DNA of 64,000 nt from Paenibacillus sp. LHD-117 (GCF_030929555.1 NZ_JAVFVT010000018.1:62001-126000), one strand, 5' to 3'; numbered from the stretch's first letter, positions 1-8,934 are shown. Made by a program: numbers and translations. Notes: a model not told the origin generated them from the letters alone.

Positions 1-2
1 AT

Positions 3-713
3 CAAATTAAACGCGGGGATACTTCGGTCGCGTTGGTTAATTTCTACGATGAGGAAGCAGCAGAAGTGACGATCGAGCTGGATCCGCAGCTGAATCCTTC
101 CGAGAACGCGCAGCGGTACTTCCGTCGGTACACGAAACATCGCAACAGCTTGTCGATCGTGGGGGAGCAGATGGACATCGCGGCGGAGGAAATCCGTTAT
201 TTCGAATCGCTCTTGCAGCAACTGGACAATGCGTCCTTGGCGGATATCGAGGAAATTCGGGATGAGCTCGTGCAGCAGGGTTATATGAGGGAACGCAACA
301 AAAGAGGTCCGAAGCGGAAAAAACCTGCCCGCCCTTCCTTGCTCTGTTACACATCTTCGGAAGGCGTCCAGGTTTATGTGGGCAAAAACAATACGCAAAA
401 CGAATATTTGACGAACCGCTTGGCGGCTCCGTCCGATACTTGGCTCCATACGAAGGACATACCCGGATCGCATGTCGTCATTCGCGGAGGCGATTTCGGC
501 GACGCGACGCTGGAGGAAGCCGCCATGCTGGCGGCTCATTATAGCCAAGCGAAACAATCCAGCATGGTACCGGTCGATTATACGTATATCCGGCATGTCC
601 GCAAGCCTAGCGGCGCCAAACCGGGCTTCGTCATCTACGACAACCAGAAGACGTTGTTCATTACGCCGGACGAGCAGCGGATGAAGTCGCTTGCTTCGGA
701 AGTCAAATCATAA
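3..713 (+). CDS. rqcH: Rqc2/NFACT-family protein RqcH, C-terminal part
   Basis: This is the C-terminal 236 residues of an NFACT protein; the reading frame is open to the left edge, so the N-terminus lies outside the window. RqcH binds stalled 50S subunits and recruits tRNA-Ala to add C-terminal alanine tails in ribosome quality control. The visible part has the end of the NFACT-N region (SENAQRYFRRYTK), a charged coiled-coil stretch at about residues 55-95, and the NFACT-R domain with the typical DTWLHTKDIPGSHVVIRGG block. A run of basic residues precedes NFACT-R. The gene ends 12 bp from the convergent PHP gene. Older annotations call such proteins fibronectin-binding; the RNA-binding domain supports the RQC role. 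Confidence 0.93.
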   Translation, partial: QIKRGDTSVALVNFYDEEAAEVTIELDPQLNPSENAQRYFRRYTKHRNSLSIVGEQMDIAAEEIRYFESLLQQLDNASLADIEEIRDELVQQGYMRERNKRGPKRKKPARPSLLCYTSSEGVQVYVGKNNTQNEYLTNRLAAPSDTWLHTKDIPGSHVVIRGGDFGDATLEEAAMLAAHYSQAKQSSMVPVDYTYIRHVRKPSGAKPGFVIYDNQKTLFITPDEQRMKSLASEVKS

Positions 714-725
714 GAAACGTACGAA

Positions 726-1598
726 TTACGCGTTTCTTCTTGACCTCATGAGGTCAAGCACGGCAGACGCCGGCACGGTACGGCTTCCAAGCTCACCATG
801 ATAGCCGACTCCTTGCCTCTCTCCATGATAATCCGAACCGCCCGTCGCCACGATTCCGTGCCGGCGGGCGATTTCGTTATAACGCTCCTCCTCGGCAAAG
901 CCGTGATCGGGATGATAGACCTCGATGCCGTCCGCGCCCGAGCGAATAAGCTCCTCGACCAGCCCGTCCTTCCCATATAAGCCGGGATGCGCGATGACGC
1001 TGACGCCTCCAGCATCTTTGATCCAGCCGATCGCCTCGGCCGGGTGAACCCTCGGCAGTTCGACGTAGGCCGCGGCGCCCGAAGCCAAATACTTGTCGAA
1101 GGCTTCGGCCATCGTGGTGACGACGCCTTGCCGGATCAACGCTTCCGCAATGTGGGGGCGGCCGATGCTTTTTCCTTTGCCCCCCGCTTCCGTTTGCTTC
1201 GCCGATGCCACAGCCAGCACATCCTCCCATTCGATAGGGATGCCGAGCGACTGCAGCTTGTGCACGATGAGTGTGTTGCGATTCGCCCTTACGCCGCGCA
1301 GGCTCTCGAGCCGCTGCTGCCATAACCCGTCGGCGTTGTCGGTGTAGTAACCGAGCACATGTATATCCGTGCCATCGGCATAGGAGCTGATCTCAACGCC
1401 CGGCACGACGGTCATGCCGATTCGTTCGCCTTCCCGCAACGCCTCTTCGACGCCCGTTACCGTATCGTGATCCGTTATCGCGACAGCTTGAAGCCCTGCG
1501 GCAAACGCCTTGCGCACGACTTCTGCGGGGGCATACATGCCGTCCGAAGCGGTCGTGTGCGCGTGCAAATCCGCTCGTCCGTCCGTTGCTAGAGCCAT
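726..1598 (-). CDS. PHP-domain phosphoesterase (TrpH/YciV family)
   Basis: The 290-residue protein is a compact PHP-domain metal hydrolase. It begins with the metal-binding DLHAHTTASDG motif and has AITDHDTVTG, VIAHPG and GGSDYHGE, which supply the His/Asp ligands of the trinuclear site. Relatives such as E. coli YciV/RNase AM act as 5'-3' exonucleases on short RNA or as nucleoside 3',5'-bisphosphate phosphatases; the exact substrate here is inferred only at family level. The ATG lies inside the last codons of the upstream LysR gene (10-bp overlap), suggesting translational coupling. The last codons contain a perfect 20-bp palindrome (739-758). Confidence 0.88.
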   Translation of the reverse strand: MALATDGRADLHAHTTASDGMYAPAEVVRKAFAAGLQAVAITDHDTVTGVEEALREGERIGMTVVPGVEISSYADGTDIHVLGYYTDNADGLWQQRLESLRGVRANRNTLIVHKLQSLGIPIEWEDVLAVASAKQTEAGGKGKSIGRPHIAEALIRQGVVTTMAEAFDKYLASGAAAYVELPRVHPAEAIGWIKDAGGVSVIAHPGLYGKDGLVEELIRSGADGIEVYHPDHGFAEEERYNEIARRHGIVATGGSDYHGERQGVGYHGELGSRTVPASAVLDLMRSRRNA

Positions 1599-2500
1599 TG
1601 TTTCAGATCCCTCTCTCTTAGGAAGGTCAAGAACGTAACCGCGGAGATTGGCAGCAGCGCCGACTTCAGATAGATCGAATAAAACTGGCGGTGAAATTTC
1701 GCGTCGGTCAGATTCACCGTTTTGACAAGCCCAAGTGCGATCTCGTGTTTCACCGAGGACGAAGATAGAATCGAGATGCCAAGACCCGCTTCCACGGCCG
1801 ACTTGACGGCTCCGGTGCTGCCCAGTTCCATGACGATCTTCATCGAAGCCGGATCGATTTGTTTGTTCCGCAGCTGTTCTTCCATGACCAGCCTCGTCCC
1901 AGAACCTTGCTCCCTAAGCACGAAGGCAAATTGAAGCGCATCCTCAAGCGACACCTCTTCCGCCTCCGCCAGCGGATGGTCCCGGCGTACGACCAGCACC
2001 AGCTCGTCGTTCATGACGGCTTCCATATGCATGTCAGGATGATTGATCGGCGCTTCGATGAGTCCGAAGTTAAGCTGATGATTCAAAATATCTTCCATGA
2101 TCTGTGCGGTGTTCATCACTTTCATGCTGATGGAAATATGAGGATACTCTTGCCCGAACGGCCCGAGCAGGCGCGGCAAAATATATTCGCCGATCGTCAG
2201 GCTGGAGCCGAGCTGCAGCCTTCCTTTGAGCTGCTTGGTAAACGCCGACATGGCCTGGTCCGTGTCACGGATGAGGTCGATGCTGCTCTTCGCGTAAGGC
2301 ATGAGCGCCTTCCCCGCTTCGGTCAGTTCGATCCGCTTCGTCGAGCGGTGCAGCAGCTTCGTGCCGAAATAATCCTCGAGCGACTGGACCTGCATCGTCA
2401 CCGCGGGCTGAGTCATATGCAGCGATTGCGCGGCTGCCGAGAAGCTGCCTCGATCCGCAACCGTATAAAAAATATGCAACTGATGGAAATTTAGCGCCAT
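1589..2500 (-). CDS. LysR-family transcriptional regulator
   Basis: This is a full-length LysR regulator of 303 residues. The N-terminal winged helix-turn-helix (about residues 3-62, with GSFSAAAQSLHMTQPAVTMQ) is followed by a substrate-binding domain (about 90-300). It most resembles CysL/CbbR-like regulators of Bacillales that respond to small metabolites, but the effector cannot be read from the sequence. The ATG follows an AAGGAC-type site. The downstream PHP gene starts within its 3' end, so the two are probably one transcript. No obvious target gene lies beside it. Confidence 0.9.
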   Translation of the reverse strand: MALNFHQLHIFYTVADRGSFSAAAQSLHMTQPAVTMQVQSLEDYFGTKLLHRSTKRIELTEAGKALMPYAKSSIDLIRDTDQAMSAFTKQLKGRLQLGSSLTIGEYILPRLLGPFGQEYPHISISMKVMNTAQIMEDILNHQLNFGLIEAPINHPDMHMEAVMNDELVLVVRRDHPLAEAEEVSLEDALQFAFVLREQGSGTRLVMEEQLRNKQIDPASMKIVMELGSTGAVKSAVEAGLGISILSSSSVKHEIALGLVKTVNLTDAKFHRQFYSIYLKSALLPISAVTFLTFLRERDLKQWL

Positions 2501-2596
2501 GAAGGACCGTCCTTTCTTTGTTCCTTATTATACAACATGAGCGCATGAAAGTTATAACTTCCCACTTATTTATTCTAAACAATGAAACAAAAAAAA

Positions 2597-2621
2597 ACGC
2601 GCACCCTTGCGGCTCGCGCGT
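2597..2621 (-). terminator. Rho-independent terminator
   Basis: Read on the minus strand, ACGCGC and GCGCGT arms enclose a GC-rich loop and are followed by a run of nine T residues. It sits 36 bp past the stop of the 145-residue hypothetical gene ending at 2657. Confidence 0.8.
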
Positions 2622-2656
2622 CAATCCAATAAATGTAATATTGCAGATTTAAGATT

Positions 2657-3094
2657 TTATTTGCGTTTTCGGCTATTTTTGATTAAAGTCATTCGTCTGG
2701 AATGCCTAAGCCACGAGTAATAGGACTTCAAGTCCCGAAGCTCGATCGTCTCCGACATGCGGCCGAGGAATGTAACCACGATCATCTTATGCAGCGGCAT
2801 GCCCAGCAAATCCCGCTCCGTCAACGATTCCGAGAATTCGGCTACGAATACGAGATCGTCATCAATCAAATAAACGTCCTGCTCATTGCGATAGTAAGGT
2901 TCGATGCGGCCCTTCTTCAAACATTCCCATAAGTATTCGGCAATATCGTCGTAACCGGTTTTCTCCGTCTCGATGCGGTCGAGCCACCGACTCTTCGCGT
3001 GGTTGGTAATGATGATGTCAACCACCTTTTTGTCGCCAAGCTCAACATAAAACGACTCATATGTGCTCCATCTTCTCGTCATTTTATCCTTCAT
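2657..3094 (-). CDS. Conserved hypothetical protein, 145 residues
   Basis: I do not recognise a family. The protein is soluble, without signal peptide or membrane segment. It has an early NHAKSRWLDRIE segment, a central block of beta-type residues (YLIDDDLVFVAEF, KMIVVTFLGRM) and a basic C-terminus ending in RMTLIKNSRKRK. The composition suggests a small alpha/beta protein that may bind nucleic acid through its tail. I chose the ATG at 3094 because the longer frame begins with TTG inside the GGGAGGAG sequence. A sigma-A-like promoter lies upstream and a terminator follows, so it is likely monocistronic. Confidence 0.7.
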   Translation of the reverse strand: MKDKMTRRWSTYESFYVELGDKKVVDIIITNHAKSRWLDRIETEKTGYDDIAEYLWECLKKGRIEPYYRNEQDVYLIDDDLVFVAEFSESLTERDLLGMPLHKMIVVTFLGRMSETIELRDLKSYYSWLRHSRRMTLIKNSRKRK

Positions 3095-3149
3095 CTCGCA
3101 ACCTACTCCTCCCAAGGAACCAGGGCTTTTATCCTATGTATATACAACC

Positions 3150-3177
3150 ATTTTACCATGGCCGTCCGATATTTCAA
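3150..3177 (-). promoter_or_regulatory. Candidate sigma-A promoter for the 145-residue gene
   Basis: On the minus strand, TTGAAA and TAAAAT are separated by 16 bp, about 55 bp upstream of the start at 3094. This is pattern recognition only. Confidence 0.5.
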
Positions 3178-3233
3178 CAATAAAATAAAGACGGGCCATT
3201 TTTGTAAAAATAAGTTATTTTCCAAATAAAAAA

Positions 3234-3269
3234 AGCGCTTATGCTCATGTGCCCATGAGCATAAGCGCT
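3234..3269 (-). terminator. Strong terminator downstream of ylbG
   Basis: A perfect 16-bp stem with a four-base loop is followed on the minus strand by seven T residues. It closes the ylbF-ylbG transcript, 17 bp after the ylbG stop. Confidence 0.9.
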
Positions 3270-3285
3270 GTTCGTTTCCAGTAGC

Positions 3286-3549
3286 TTACAAACTGTAGAA
3301 GCGAGTCTTATCTTCGTTATCCTTGCTGTATTCGGTCTTAATTTCGTTGCGGTAAGACCGCTCGACTTTACGGACGTAAGACAGGCGAGTCATCTGTCTC
3401 ACGGATTCCTCCGCGCGATCGGCGTTCATATACAAGACGACATAATGCAGCCTCCTGGACATATAATGGACGCTCCCGAAACGCTCCAATGCCCTGGCCG
3501 CCTTCAAGTCGCTTACCCACACGATAAAACCCGTTCGATCCGGCAACAT
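3286..3549 (-). CDS. ylbG: YlbG family protein (DUF2129)
   Basis: This 87-residue protein matches the small YlbG family of Bacillales, recognisable by RTGFIVWVSDLKAARALERFG near the start (quoted in part) and the LSYVRKVERSYR segment. The family's function is unknown; it is cytosolic and conserved beside ylbF. Here it lies directly downstream of ylbF in the same orientation with a 45-bp gap and shares its terminator. The ATG has a GAGGGGGCGGAAGAG leader acting as ribosome-binding site. The acidic, Lys-rich tail (TEYSKDNEDKTR) is probably disordered. Confidence 0.85.
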   Translation of the reverse strand: MLPDRTGFIVWVSDLKAARALERFGSVHYMSRRLHYVVLYMNADRAEESVRQMTRLSYVRKVERSYRNEIKTEYSKDNEDKTRFYSL

Positions 3550-3594
3550 CTCTTCCGCCCCCTCAACAATCGCGGTGAAACTTCGTTCGCTCGG

Positions 3595-4089
3595 CTATCC
3601 GCAGCCGCCGCTTCCGCAGCCGCACGAACCGCCGCTTCCGCAGCCGCCGCCCGATCCCTTCTCGTTGCTCGGCACCTTGATCGTGTCCGAGACCGATTCC
3701 GCGATCAAGAGGGCAACCTCGTGCAGCATCTCGTCTACCGCTTGCTCCGCAAGTTTGAAGCGCTTGACGCTTTCGATCTCGTCCAGCCGCTTCTCCGCGG
3801 ATTTCATTTTATCCTTGGCTTCGTGATAGTCGGGATGAAACCGACCGAAGCGCTCGCATTCGGCGAACAACTCCTTCGCTTTCGCGAATTCCCGTTTGCG
3901 CTGGGCCGCTTCCGTATCCCCGCTCACTACCGTCTTCCAATATGCATATTCGGCAACTTCCGCCGATTGATTAATCCAGTCACCCAATTCGTAAGCGCTG
4001 AGCAGCAACGACGCCATGTCAAGCGTTGCACCGGCGGCGTCCCCCTGCCCATCCATAGCCGAAATCATATCAGGCTCGGCAATTGGCAT
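3595..4089 (-). CDS. ylbF: YlbF/YmcA family regulator with Cys-rich tail
   Basis: The 164-residue protein has the helical YlbF/YmcA fold over about residues 20-140, with charged heptad-like helices (REFAKAKELFAECERFGRF, EAKDKMKSAEKRLDEIESV). In B. subtilis YlbF forms the Y-complex with YmcA and YaaT, which affects RNase Y activity, competence, sporulation and biofilm formation and can carry iron-sulfur clusters. The last 20 residues are a Gly/Ser/Cys tail with four cysteines, which could be cluster ligands; that role is inferred. An AGAGGTGG site precedes the ATG. It is followed by ylbG. Confidence 0.85.
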   Translation of the reverse strand: MPIAEPDMISAMDGQGDAAGATLDMASLLLSAYELGDWINQSAEVAEYAYWKTVVSGDTEAAQRKREFAKAKELFAECERFGRFHPDYHEAKDKMKSAEKRLDEIESVKRFKLAEQAVDEMLHEVALLIAESVSDTIKVPSNEKGSGGGCGSGGSCGCGSGGCG

Positions 4090-4160
4090 CGATCCACCTC
4101 TTTCCTCATGCTTGCTACTACATTATCATATCACAAGCCGTTAGCCAATAGATAGAGTCG

Positions 4161-6221
4161 TTAGGTTGGCAGTCCGTCCGGCAACGCGAGCCCCATCTCG
4201 TCCCACATATCAGGCGTAAGGCGGCTTCGGTCGCCGGCATCCTGATCCTCCCAAAGTCCGGTCACCCACCAGTCGTTGCCCCGCTGATCCAGCCGCTCGG
4301 GGATGAACGTGCGCAGCTCTCCTTTCATTCGAAGCCGCACGGAAGTTTCGAGCGAGATCGCCTTCTGAAGCAGCTCTTTGCGCGTGGAGAGATGGTAATT
4401 GCGCAGCTGTCTGGACCACATTTGCGGCACTGCCTCCCAATCCGCGATAGGATACCGCAACGAGGCAGGCGCGTCCGCCAATGCATAATGCCGCAGCGAG
4501 AATGGATCGTAGACGAACTGTCCTTCTGTTCCGTCAAGGCCGCCGTCGGCGGCTCCGCTACTCGAAGACCGTCCTTCGCTCTCCAGTCCTGCGATGACGA
4601 AGGAAGGATAGGCGAAACTTTCGTTTTCTTGGGCTTGCAGCGATACCGCGATGCCCTTGCGCGGCGGGAACCCCTCTTGCTGAAGCAGCTTCCGCATTGG
4701 AGATACATGCTCAGCCGAGACAAGGAAATCCAGCGGACCTATTCGCTGAAGCAAATAAGTGACCGCCCCCGGCTGTTCGGCAAGCCAATCGGCACGATCG
4801 GGCGAGCTGCATCGCAGCAGCGTCACTTGGGCGAATTCGTATTGGCATGCCCGGCTTGTCCATTGCTCGAGAATCGCCTCCACGGAGGGAGGCAAGTTCT
4901 CAGCGTCGCTCGCAGCCCGAAGAAATCGGGTGATCGAAGCTTTTGTCCTTCCAAGCTCCAGAGCAGCCGCGATCGTTGCGGGCGTAATCGCGTATAGCGT
5001 CAGCTCCTCATCGGCCTTTCGCTCCGTAATAAGCTCCAGTTCCCACCTGCAAGCATTCCCGCAGCCAGGTCCCGCAATCAATTCGCCGTTCGGCTGAATG
5101 ACCAATTCCGCCCGATGATCGGAAGGACGATTCTTCCAGCGGAACAAACGGGAGCCCGCCTCGTCATTTTCAAAAGACTGGCCTAATTCCAGCCACCCGA
5201 AAGCGTAGTATACATCCAACCATATTGCCGTCCAGCTGCTCGGCATCGTCCAATCCGCCGCCTCCATGCCTGCGCTTCCCTCGCTGCTCCGCAGCTTCTC
5301 GGCATGCGATAACGCAGCCGAAGAATGCCAATGCCCTTCGGACGATTCCCGCCGAAGGCTTAGAATTGCGGCCCCCGCTACCGAGTCGGAGCCCGCTGCT
5401 TCCATGAGCCTGCTGCTGAGCCAGTCCTGCAGCTCCCGCTCGCGCCGGGGATCCTCAAGCCATCGTTCAAGACGCGGCGTCCGCAGCGCCAGCCGATTAT
5501 CCCGAGATTCCAGCAACCCGAAAACATGGGCTGCTTCCAAGAACATCGCGACGCCGATCGGATAGTGGCCGCTGCTTGCCCATTGGAGCCCAAAACGGTC
5601 AAGAGGTTTTTCGATACCCTCGAATAACGATGCCAGCCGTTCGATCGTCTTTTTGGGCAGCAGCCCCTTCGACGTAAGTCCGGCTTCCGATCGGGCGATC
5701 AGAGAAAGGCCATATAGGAAGCTCCTGTCGAATGGCGTGGGCGATGCCTCGAATTGCCCATCGTCGTTCATGAGCGGAACCACTTGCGACAGTACCAATC
5801 CTTCCACATGCGTAGCGCACGGATAAATGTGGTGCATCCACATGACATATAGATCGGATGGGATGACCCATAATCGTTCCCCCCAGGCTTTACGAACCGC
5901 GAACGCTACGCCTGCTTCGCCCAGCCTGGCCAGGCCGATTCTGCATTCCGATCCCGAAAGACGCGTGCGCGCGCGCAGCACGGCGATAAGTTTCTCTTCT
6001 TCTATCGGTGCAGGCCCGCTGATGAGGAGGAGGGTTCGCAACACATCTGCCGCGTATTTGGGCAAGCGGTCATAGGCGATTGGAATGGCTTCGGCATCGC
6101 CTTCAACGATCGCCTCCTCCCAAGGAAGGGAAAGATTTGCGACATGCTCCCATATCGGGGAAGCAGAGACATCCCGTCTTTGTTCGGGTGACATTTTGGC
6201 CGCCAACTGCTTGACTAACAT
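4161..6221 (-). CDS. Helicase-associated protein (Helicase_C_3-like), XPB partner
   Basis: The 686-residue protein has no helicase motifs of its own. Its middle and C-terminal parts resemble the 'helicase conserved C-terminal' domain family found beside bacterial XPB-type helicases (for example VIQPNGELIAGPG, then TLYAITPATIAAALELG and SVEAILEQW). The N-terminal half is helical and winged-helix-like. It probably loads or regulates the upstream helicase, as inferred for the equivalent mycobacterial pair. I chose ATG 6221, preceded by GGGAGGTG, which overlaps the helicase stop by 7 bp and implies coupling; an upstream in-frame start at 6374 would lie deep in the helicase gene. Confidence 0.75.
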   Translation of the reverse strand: MLVKQLAAKMSPEQRRDVSASPIWEHVANLSLPWEEAIVEGDAEAIPIAYDRLPKYAADVLRTLLLISGPAPIEEEKLIAVLRARTRLSGSECRIGLARLGEAGVAFAVRKAWGERLWVIPSDLYVMWMHHIYPCATHVEGLVLSQVVPLMNDDGQFEASPTPFDRSFLYGLSLIARSEAGLTSKGLLPKKTIERLASLFEGIEKPLDRFGLQWASSGHYPIGVAMFLEAAHVFGLLESRDNRLALRTPRLERWLEDPRRERELQDWLSSRLMEAAGSDSVAGAAILSLRRESSEGHWHSSAALSHAEKLRSSEGSAGMEAADWTMPSSWTAIWLDVYYAFGWLELGQSFENDEAGSRLFRWKNRPSDHRAELVIQPNGELIAGPGCGNACRWELELITERKADEELTLYAITPATIAAALELGRTKASITRFLRAASDAENLPPSVEAILEQWTSRACQYEFAQVTLLRCSSPDRADWLAEQPGAVTYLLQRIGPLDFLVSAEHVSPMRKLLQQEGFPPRKGIAVSLQAQENESFAYPSFVIAGLESEGRSSSSGAADGGLDGTEGQFVYDPFSLRHYALADAPASLRYPIADWEAVPQMWSRQLRNYHLSTRKELLQKAISLETSVRLRMKGELRTFIPERLDQRGNDWWVTGLWEDQDAGDRSRLTPDMWDEMGLALPDGLPT

Positions 6222-7918
6222 CGAAGGGCACCTCCCTCTAAATCCGCGACAGACCTTTCTTCGTCCGACAGCTTTTGCCGCTCGTACATATACCCTTGCT
6301 CCATCATGAACAACTGGCGCTTCAAGGCAAATTCCGTCTCTTTGGTCCCATCGGTGACGAGCGTGTAGAACCAAGCCTCATTATTCCCTTGTTTGGGCCT
6401 CAGCAATCTGCCGATCCGCTGCGCTTCCTCCTGCCGGGAACCGAAGCTCCCCGACAATTGGATGGCAACTGCCGCATCCGGCAAGTCGACAGCTAAATTC
6501 GCTATTTTCGAAACGACGAGCACCTGAATATCGCCTTGTTTAAATCGATCGTACAAGACGGAGCGCTCCTCTTGCGATACTTCGCCCGTGAGCAGCGGGG
6601 CATCAAGCTCTTGCGCGACTTGATGAAGCTGATTCAAATATTGGCCGATAATGAGCGTCGGCTTCCCCTCGTGACGTCCCAGCAGCTCGCGGACGACGGG
6701 CAGCTTATTGCGATTCTCGGCCGCGATTCTAAGCTTTCCACTTGCTCCTGATTCGGCATAGTCCGCCGTTTGGGAGTCATGCAGGCGAACGCGAATCTCG
6801 GCGCAATTAACGACAGAGATAAAGGCGCCTGCTTCTGCTTTTTTCCATTCCATGTCAAACAGCTTCGGTCCGATCAACGAATAAACATCCTCTGCGCAGC
6901 CGTCCTCCCTCACGAGCGTCGCCGTCAGTCCAAGTCTTCTCGTCGCTTGGAGCGACGCGGTCATTCGAAATACCGGAGCCGGCAGCAAGTGCACCTCGTC
7001 GTAGATAATGAGCCCCCAATCCCGCTCCGAGAACAGATTCATGTTGGCGAAACCATCGTTTTTCGACTTGCGGTGGGTAAGCAGCGTATAGGTGCTGATC
7101 GTCACCGGTCTAACCTGCTTGAACGAACCGCAATACAAGCCGATCTGCGCTTCGGTTAGCGTTGTTTTGTCCAGCAGCTCGTCCATCCACTGCTGTGCCG
7201 ATGTGACGCTGGACGTCAGAATCAACGTCTCCGCTCCGAGGCGGGTCAATGCCGCAAGCCCGACGACGGTTTTCCCGGTTCCGCAGGGCAGAACGACGAC
7301 GCCGCTGCCCCCTTGGACGCTCCCGTTTCGCAAGAACCGGTCGAGCGCCTCCATCTGGTAGCTTCGCATCGCAAAAACCCGTCCTCTTGTCGACTCCGCC
7401 CGAAGCTGAACGGATAACGCTTCGCCATCGCGATAACCGGCGTGGTCGAGCACGGGGAAACCCAGCCGGGTGAGTTCCTGCTTGAAATCGCCCCTGCTTT
7501 CGGGGATCAATTCCCACCGCTCGGCGCTGATCCGTTCCTTTATCCGCGTCGTCACTGCAGTAAACCTTTCCAATTGTCCTAGAATCGCCTTGTTGCCCGA
7601 TAGAATCAAACGGCCCGATTCCTCAAACATTTGCAGCTTGCCGTATCTGCCGGCCCATAGGCGGATGGAAGCCGATGCTTGCAGAGGCAGCCCGTACCGG
7701 GCATGCTGCTCTAAGTCTTGTACGATCGTATCCGCATCGCCCCCCGCGCTCAGCGCGTTCCAAATCGTGATCGGCGTAATCCTGTAGGCATGCATTTCTC
7801 CGGTACGCTTTACCAGCTCTGCGAAACCATGTAATAGCTCCCTCGCGTTATCGGCATTCTTGCTTCTCTCATCGAGCAATACCGTCAAATCCGATTGCAC
7901 GATTATCGCTCGCTCCAT
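6215..7918 (-). CDS. XPB-type DEAD/DEAH-box DNA repair helicase
   Basis: This is a superfamily 2 helicase of 567 residues. The motifs are Walker A LPCGTGKTVVGLAAL, DEVH box IIYDEVHLLPAP, motif III LTATLVREDG, and motif VI SFGSRQEEAQRIGRLLRPK. The order and spacing are those of bacterial and archaeal XPB, a 3'-5' DNA translocase implicated in repair. An N-terminal region of about 170 residues resembles the XPB N-terminal domain. ATG 7918, preceded by GGAGG, gives the start MERAIIVQSD; an upstream in-frame ATG lacks such a site. It is co-translated with the helicase-associated gene downstream. Confidence 0.88.
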   Translation of the reverse strand: MERAIIVQSDLTVLLDERSKNADNARELLHGFAELVKRTGEMHAYRITPITIWNALSAGGDADTIVQDLEQHARYGLPLQASASIRLWAGRYGKLQMFEESGRLILSGNKAILGQLERFTAVTTRIKERISAERWELIPESRGDFKQELTRLGFPVLDHAGYRDGEALSVQLRAESTRGRVFAMRSYQMEALDRFLRNGSVQGGSGVVVLPCGTGKTVVGLAALTRLGAETLILTSSVTSAQQWMDELLDKTTLTEAQIGLYCGSFKQVRPVTISTYTLLTHRKSKNDGFANMNLFSERDWGLIIYDEVHLLPAPVFRMTASLQATRRLGLTATLVREDGCAEDVYSLIGPKLFDMEWKKAEAGAFISVVNCAEIRVRLHDSQTADYAESGASGKLRIAAENRNKLPVVRELLGRHEGKPTLIIGQYLNQLHQVAQELDAPLLTGEVSQEERSVLYDRFKQGDIQVLVVSKIANLAVDLPDAAVAIQLSGSFGSRQEEAQRIGRLLRPKQGNNEAWFYTLVTDGTKETEFALKRQLFMMEQGYMYERQKLSDEERSVADLEGGALRC

Positions 7919-8082
7919 TCCAGCATTTACCTCCAGATCTCGTCTCATTTCATCAGTATGAATGGATCGAGGCGATTTTATCCGTCGAATGCTGTACAAT
8001 CCTTCGATTATAGGGAGAATATATGTTATAGTAGGAAGAACGGTGTTGCGAACGTCGATATCCGAAGCATTGGAGGCCGCGC

Positions 8083-8934
8083 ATGAAGCGACTTTATCTT
8101 CTCTTTCTTATCGTGTTCTCCGCGCTGGCGGGCTGCACCGCAGTCGATAAACTGTCGGAGCGTACGATCAAGGCCGGAGAATGGCATGAAGTAACCGATT
8201 ACATCGATGGCGATACGTTCCGAATCAAGAATGGCAAAGAAGCCGAAACGATACGCCTGCTTTATATCGATACGCCCGAGGTCGCGAACGACGACAAGGG
8301 CTCGGAGCCGTATGGCAATGAAGCGTCGGCTTTCTCGAAGAAGCTGCTTGAAGAATCGGGAGAGGTACGGCTGACGTACGATCAAGAGGCCAAGGATCGA
8401 TACGGTCGAACGCTGGCGATCGTGGAGTTAAAGGATGGCCGGATCTTAAACGAGCTCCTCCTGCAAGAAGGTCTTGCCAAGGTGCTTATCGTCGAACCGA
8501 ACGTCAAGATGGAGAACGTCTACAAGGGGCTGGAGCAGCAAGCCCAACACGACATGCTCGGGTTGTGGAGGTCCGGCGAAGAAACTAGTCAGTCTGACGT
8601 CGTTCCCGTAAAAAAAGCGGAGCAAATAGGCATTAAACTGGAAGTCAATAAACAATCGGAGCTTGTGACGATTACAAATTCGTCTTACGACAGCATCGAT
8701 CTCGACGGCTGGAAGCTCGTCAGCGTCAGGGGCAATCAGACGTATACGTTCGAGCCCATCCAATTACCCGCGCAAGGCACCCTTCGGATCACGTCGAGCC
8801 AGCAAGGGACGAAGACGGACCCGGATTCCGTCCTCGTATGGGAGGTCGACAACGTCTGGAACAACAATGAACCGGATCCCGCCGAATTGTATAATGAAAA
8901 CAATGAGCTTGTCGCGGTATGGGAGGATGAATAA
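8083..8934 (+). CDS. Surface thermonuclease (SNase-like) lipoprotein with lamin-tail domain
   Basis: The protein has a lipoprotein signal ending in ALAGC (Cys18), a staphylococcal-nuclease domain at about 33-165 (YIDGDTFRIKNG, RLLYIDTPEV and DRYGRTLAIV carry the conserved Asp, Arg and Arg positions) and a C-terminal lamin-tail-like beta domain at about 180-280 (VTITNSSYDSIDLDGWKLVS). It is probably a membrane-anchored, calcium-dependent nuclease that degrades extracellular DNA or RNA. The lamin-tail domain often accompanies secreted nucleases and may bind substrate or cell wall. It is divergent from the helicase operon and stands alone. Confidence 0.88.
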   Translation: MKRLYLLFLIVFSALAGCTAVDKLSERTIKAGEWHEVTDYIDGDTFRIKNGKEAETIRLLYIDTPEVANDDKGSEPYGNEASAFSKKLLEESGEVRLTYDQEAKDRYGRTLAIVELKDGRILNELLLQEGLAKVLIVEPNVKMENVYKGLEQQAQHDMLGLWRSGEETSQSDVVPVKKAEQIGIKLEVNKQSELVTITNSSYDSIDLDGWKLVSVRGNQTYTFEPIQLPAQGTLRITSSQQGTKTDPDSVLVWEVDNVWNNNEPDPAELYNENNELVAVWEDE

